Source: Flaccisagitta enflata (taxonomy: Eukaryota > Chaetognatha > Sagittoidea > Aphragmophora). Taken from it: 64,000 nt of DNA. A model generated the notes under the pieces. That model was not told the origin of the DNA. It worked only from the letters and a program-made list of their open reading frames with translations, and made no database searches. The position numbers and the translations under genes were made by a program. Positions 61,972 through 64,000 of the stretch are shown piece by piece. The stretch is from NCBI GenBank assembly GCA_965153355.1, contig OZ231126.1, positions 35,216,001-35,280,000 on the forward strand, written 5' to 3'. Numbering within the stretch: the first letter of the stretch is position 1; each line of letters starts with the position of its first letter.

Positions 61972-64000
61972 ATGGAAAACGAAAAAGTAATCCAGCAGCA
62001 AAACTCGCAACATGACAACCAGCAACATGACAACATCGTGGACGGACCTTTTTGTCCATATGACTCCCACCTTCAACTTCGCAATATCGCTAACTCTCAT
62101 AACAACTCTGACCATCGTCGTCGTTCTTCTCTTCTCGGTCATGCAGCAACTCATGCAGGCCCAACAAATTCTGCGCGTTATTCTTCACTATCCGCCGTTC
62201 ACCACCCAAACTCATCAATGCGCGTGCTTTATCCATCGTCTTACGCATCATCAACATTGTCATCACCACCAACGAATGAATCAAGAACCAGTTTAACAAA
62301 GCGAAACAGCCTCTCAACTGCTTCGAATGAGACAATTAAACTACCTCCTTCTCAAGTGCCTCCTCCTCCTGCTCCTCCTATACTACCTCCTCTTCCACCT
62401 CTTCCTCCTCCTCCTCAAAAGCCGCCTCTTCCGCCTTTTCTTCCGCCTTTTCCTCTACCGCCTTTTTCTCTACCTCTACAGCCGCCTCTACAGCCGCCTC
62501 TACAGCCGCCTCTACTAACTCAACAACCTCATCTGTCACTTCAACCTCTACCTTTCCTGGCCCCCGCTCCGCTTAATCCACCACCGCAAAATCGGGGACC
62601 GGCGCCGTTAATCGACTTAACAGCAGCGGGGGCTTCCAACATCGAGTCTGGGACCAACAATTTCAATTCCAAAGTTGAGTCCGGGACCAACTATTTCAAA
62701 AAGAAGGTTGAAAAAAAACCTTATGATACGCAGCGGAAGGAACGGTTAAAGGAAAGGTATCGGCGTGAATGGCAAAAATTGAACAACGTTAAAAAGAAAG
62801 AGCCTATGCCATTGAAAAAAAAGTCGCAGCAGGAGGCGGAAGAGCGGTACCAGGCGCTTCTTCGAGATCAGAAATCTCATCAAGAACTTGAACAGGCTGC
62901 AGCCTTCGCCATTCAAACAGACACGTTGGGCTTTACAGTGAACGTTGACATCGCTGCCAATCAAACTTTTGAGCTCCTTGCGGAGCTCGAAAGTATCGCG
63001 GAAATCTTCGACGACGCAAAAGACTACATACTAAGGCAAAAGAAACCAATCGCAAAAGAACAATGGATAGATGAAGAAGTACAGCAAGAGAATCTCCATG
63101 TTCTAGCCGACGATTTCGAGGATGCTGAATACCTCACCGAATCTGCAATTCCGTATTTACAACGACGCTACAACATTTCCGAAAGGTGTCTACGAAGATG
63201 GATCCAAAAGAAGCGGAACCGATTTTGCAACGAAAAGAAAATTTTCCTCGAAGAAAAAAACATTCGGCCCATTTATCAAAGGGTCGAATGCATCCTACTG
63301 TCGGTTTTCGAAAGATTCTCTCCAAGGCCACGTCCGCTTGAGATCGCGTGTATACAGCGTCACCTTACACTGAACAGGTAATTCTTGTCGAAACCGTATT
63401 TGAGCTGCTGTTTACAGATTAATTTCTGTCAATCCTTGTCAAACATTGGCAATCATCTTTGTCAATCAATCAATAAAACAATCAGTCAATCAGTCAATCA
63501 TTTTCAATCAGTCAATCATTTTCAATCAATCACTTTCAATCAGTCAAGCGGTCAATCAATAAATCAATCAATCAATCAATCAGTCGATCAATCAATCAGT
63601 CGATCAGTCAAACATTTTGAATGACATCATTTTTGAATAACATCATTTTCAATTATCCCTCTTTTTTTTTATTGAAACAAGGCTGTACGTGGACAGCTGG
63701 TTCAGGGACCAACGGCAGCGTTGCCTGAGATGGATGCCTTACACGGGCCCTTCTCTTCTCCTGGCGTATGACAGGATTCTCACGCTGTGGCACCGTCAAT
63801 ACCCGTATCCGACGCCACAGCAAACTAGAGACATCGCAAAGAAAATTCAACACTCAATCGCCAGCGTGGAGAAATGGCGCGACCATAAGATAAGGTCGAC
63901 GCGCAGGGTAGGCGTGCCTCGGGAAATATTTCTTTCCACCCGATATTTATCTCCAGAGAGCGAGCGCCAGGAGCCCAATCAATCAACTAATCGATTCATT
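61972..64000 (+). CDS. Pro-rich protein with tandem homeodomain-like motifs; right copy, first exon intact, runs off the window
   Basis: ATG at 61972; exon 1 61972-63377 (donor GTAATTC) joins in phase 2 to exon 2 from 63682 (acceptor ACAAG), which is open to the window edge. Exon 1: Gln/His-rich start, Pro/Leu-rich block (residues about 120-205), Lys-rich and Gln/Glu helical region, then a helix ending RRWIQKKRNRF (about 408-418). A second helix-turn-helix pattern begins near FERFSPRPRPLEIACIQRH and is completed across the intron by VDSWFRDQRQR; a third ends at VEKWRDHKIR. Each ends in the Trp-containing recognition-helix pattern of homeodomains, though the usual Asn after WF is replaced. DNA binding is inferred. 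Unlike the left copy, exon 1 has no frameshift. Confidence 0.6.
63455..63620 (+). repeat. (AATC)n tract in the intron of the right-copy gene
   Basis: Imperfect aatc/agtc tetranucleotides inside the 63378-63681 intron, complementary to the left tract at 28020-28180. Confidence 0.9.

Overview
The window is eukaryotic, most likely metazoan nuclear DNA. Genes are split by short GT-AG introns, and long microsatellites occur throughout: (CT)n/(GA)n, (GAAA)n, (CA)n, (GAT)n, (ATTC)n, (TATTG)n. This extreme microsatellite load resembles decapod crustacean genomes, but nothing here fixes the host. I saw no rRNA, tRNA, CRISPR or bacterial-type operon.

The main content is a Polinton/Maverick (adintovirus-like) gene set, spread over more than 45 kb and interrupted by introns. 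Usual Polintons span 15-20 kb. The parts are: a protein-primed family B DNA polymerase (12716-17349, three exons); a retroviral-type integrase (41834-43462, two exons); an adenain-like cysteine protease (37036-37590); a six-exon protein that fits a double-jelly-roll major capsid protein (37593-39628); a candidate minor capsid protein (39968-41755); short basic core-like proteins (36516-36644 and 39632-39904); and a P-loop ATPase with a low-complexity insert of about 360 residues (55745-58259, plus a truncated copy at 33404-35061). The capsid/protease/integrase genes form one leftward cluster (47.9 to 36.5 kb) with gaps as small as 2-3 bp between spliced genes.

Layout: 1-3.4 kb is a composite repeat patchwork. 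3.4-6.8 kb holds a foldback repeat and minisatellites. 6.8-10 kb holds tentative leftward exons, including a membrane/RGG protein. 10.9-20.8 kb is the replication block, all leftward: an unknown six-exon gene, the polymerase, and a zinc-finger/acidic protein. A rightward gene diverges from it at 21.1 kb. 23.4-29.7 kb carries a large leftward Pro/Ser/Thr/Gln-rich gene with three homeodomain-like motifs. 29.7-35 kb is microsatellite plus the truncated ATPase copy. 35.1-56.6 kb holds the capsid cluster, a rightward Ala/Pro-rich gene (50350-54157) and the 3' exons of the ATPase gene. 56.6-64 kb is an inverted, diverged copy of 27.6-35.1 kb that runs off the window.

Inference: polymerase, integrase, ATPase, protease and capsid proteins together would replicate, integrate and package a DNA element. 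The inverted arms (at least 7.4 kb each) contain the ATPase and the homeodomain-like gene. The left boundary cuts through the ATPase gene next to an assembly gap, whereas the right copy runs intact across the boundary. The arms could be giant terminal repeats, a later inverted duplication, or partly an assembly effect. The window cannot decide. No element termini were recognised.
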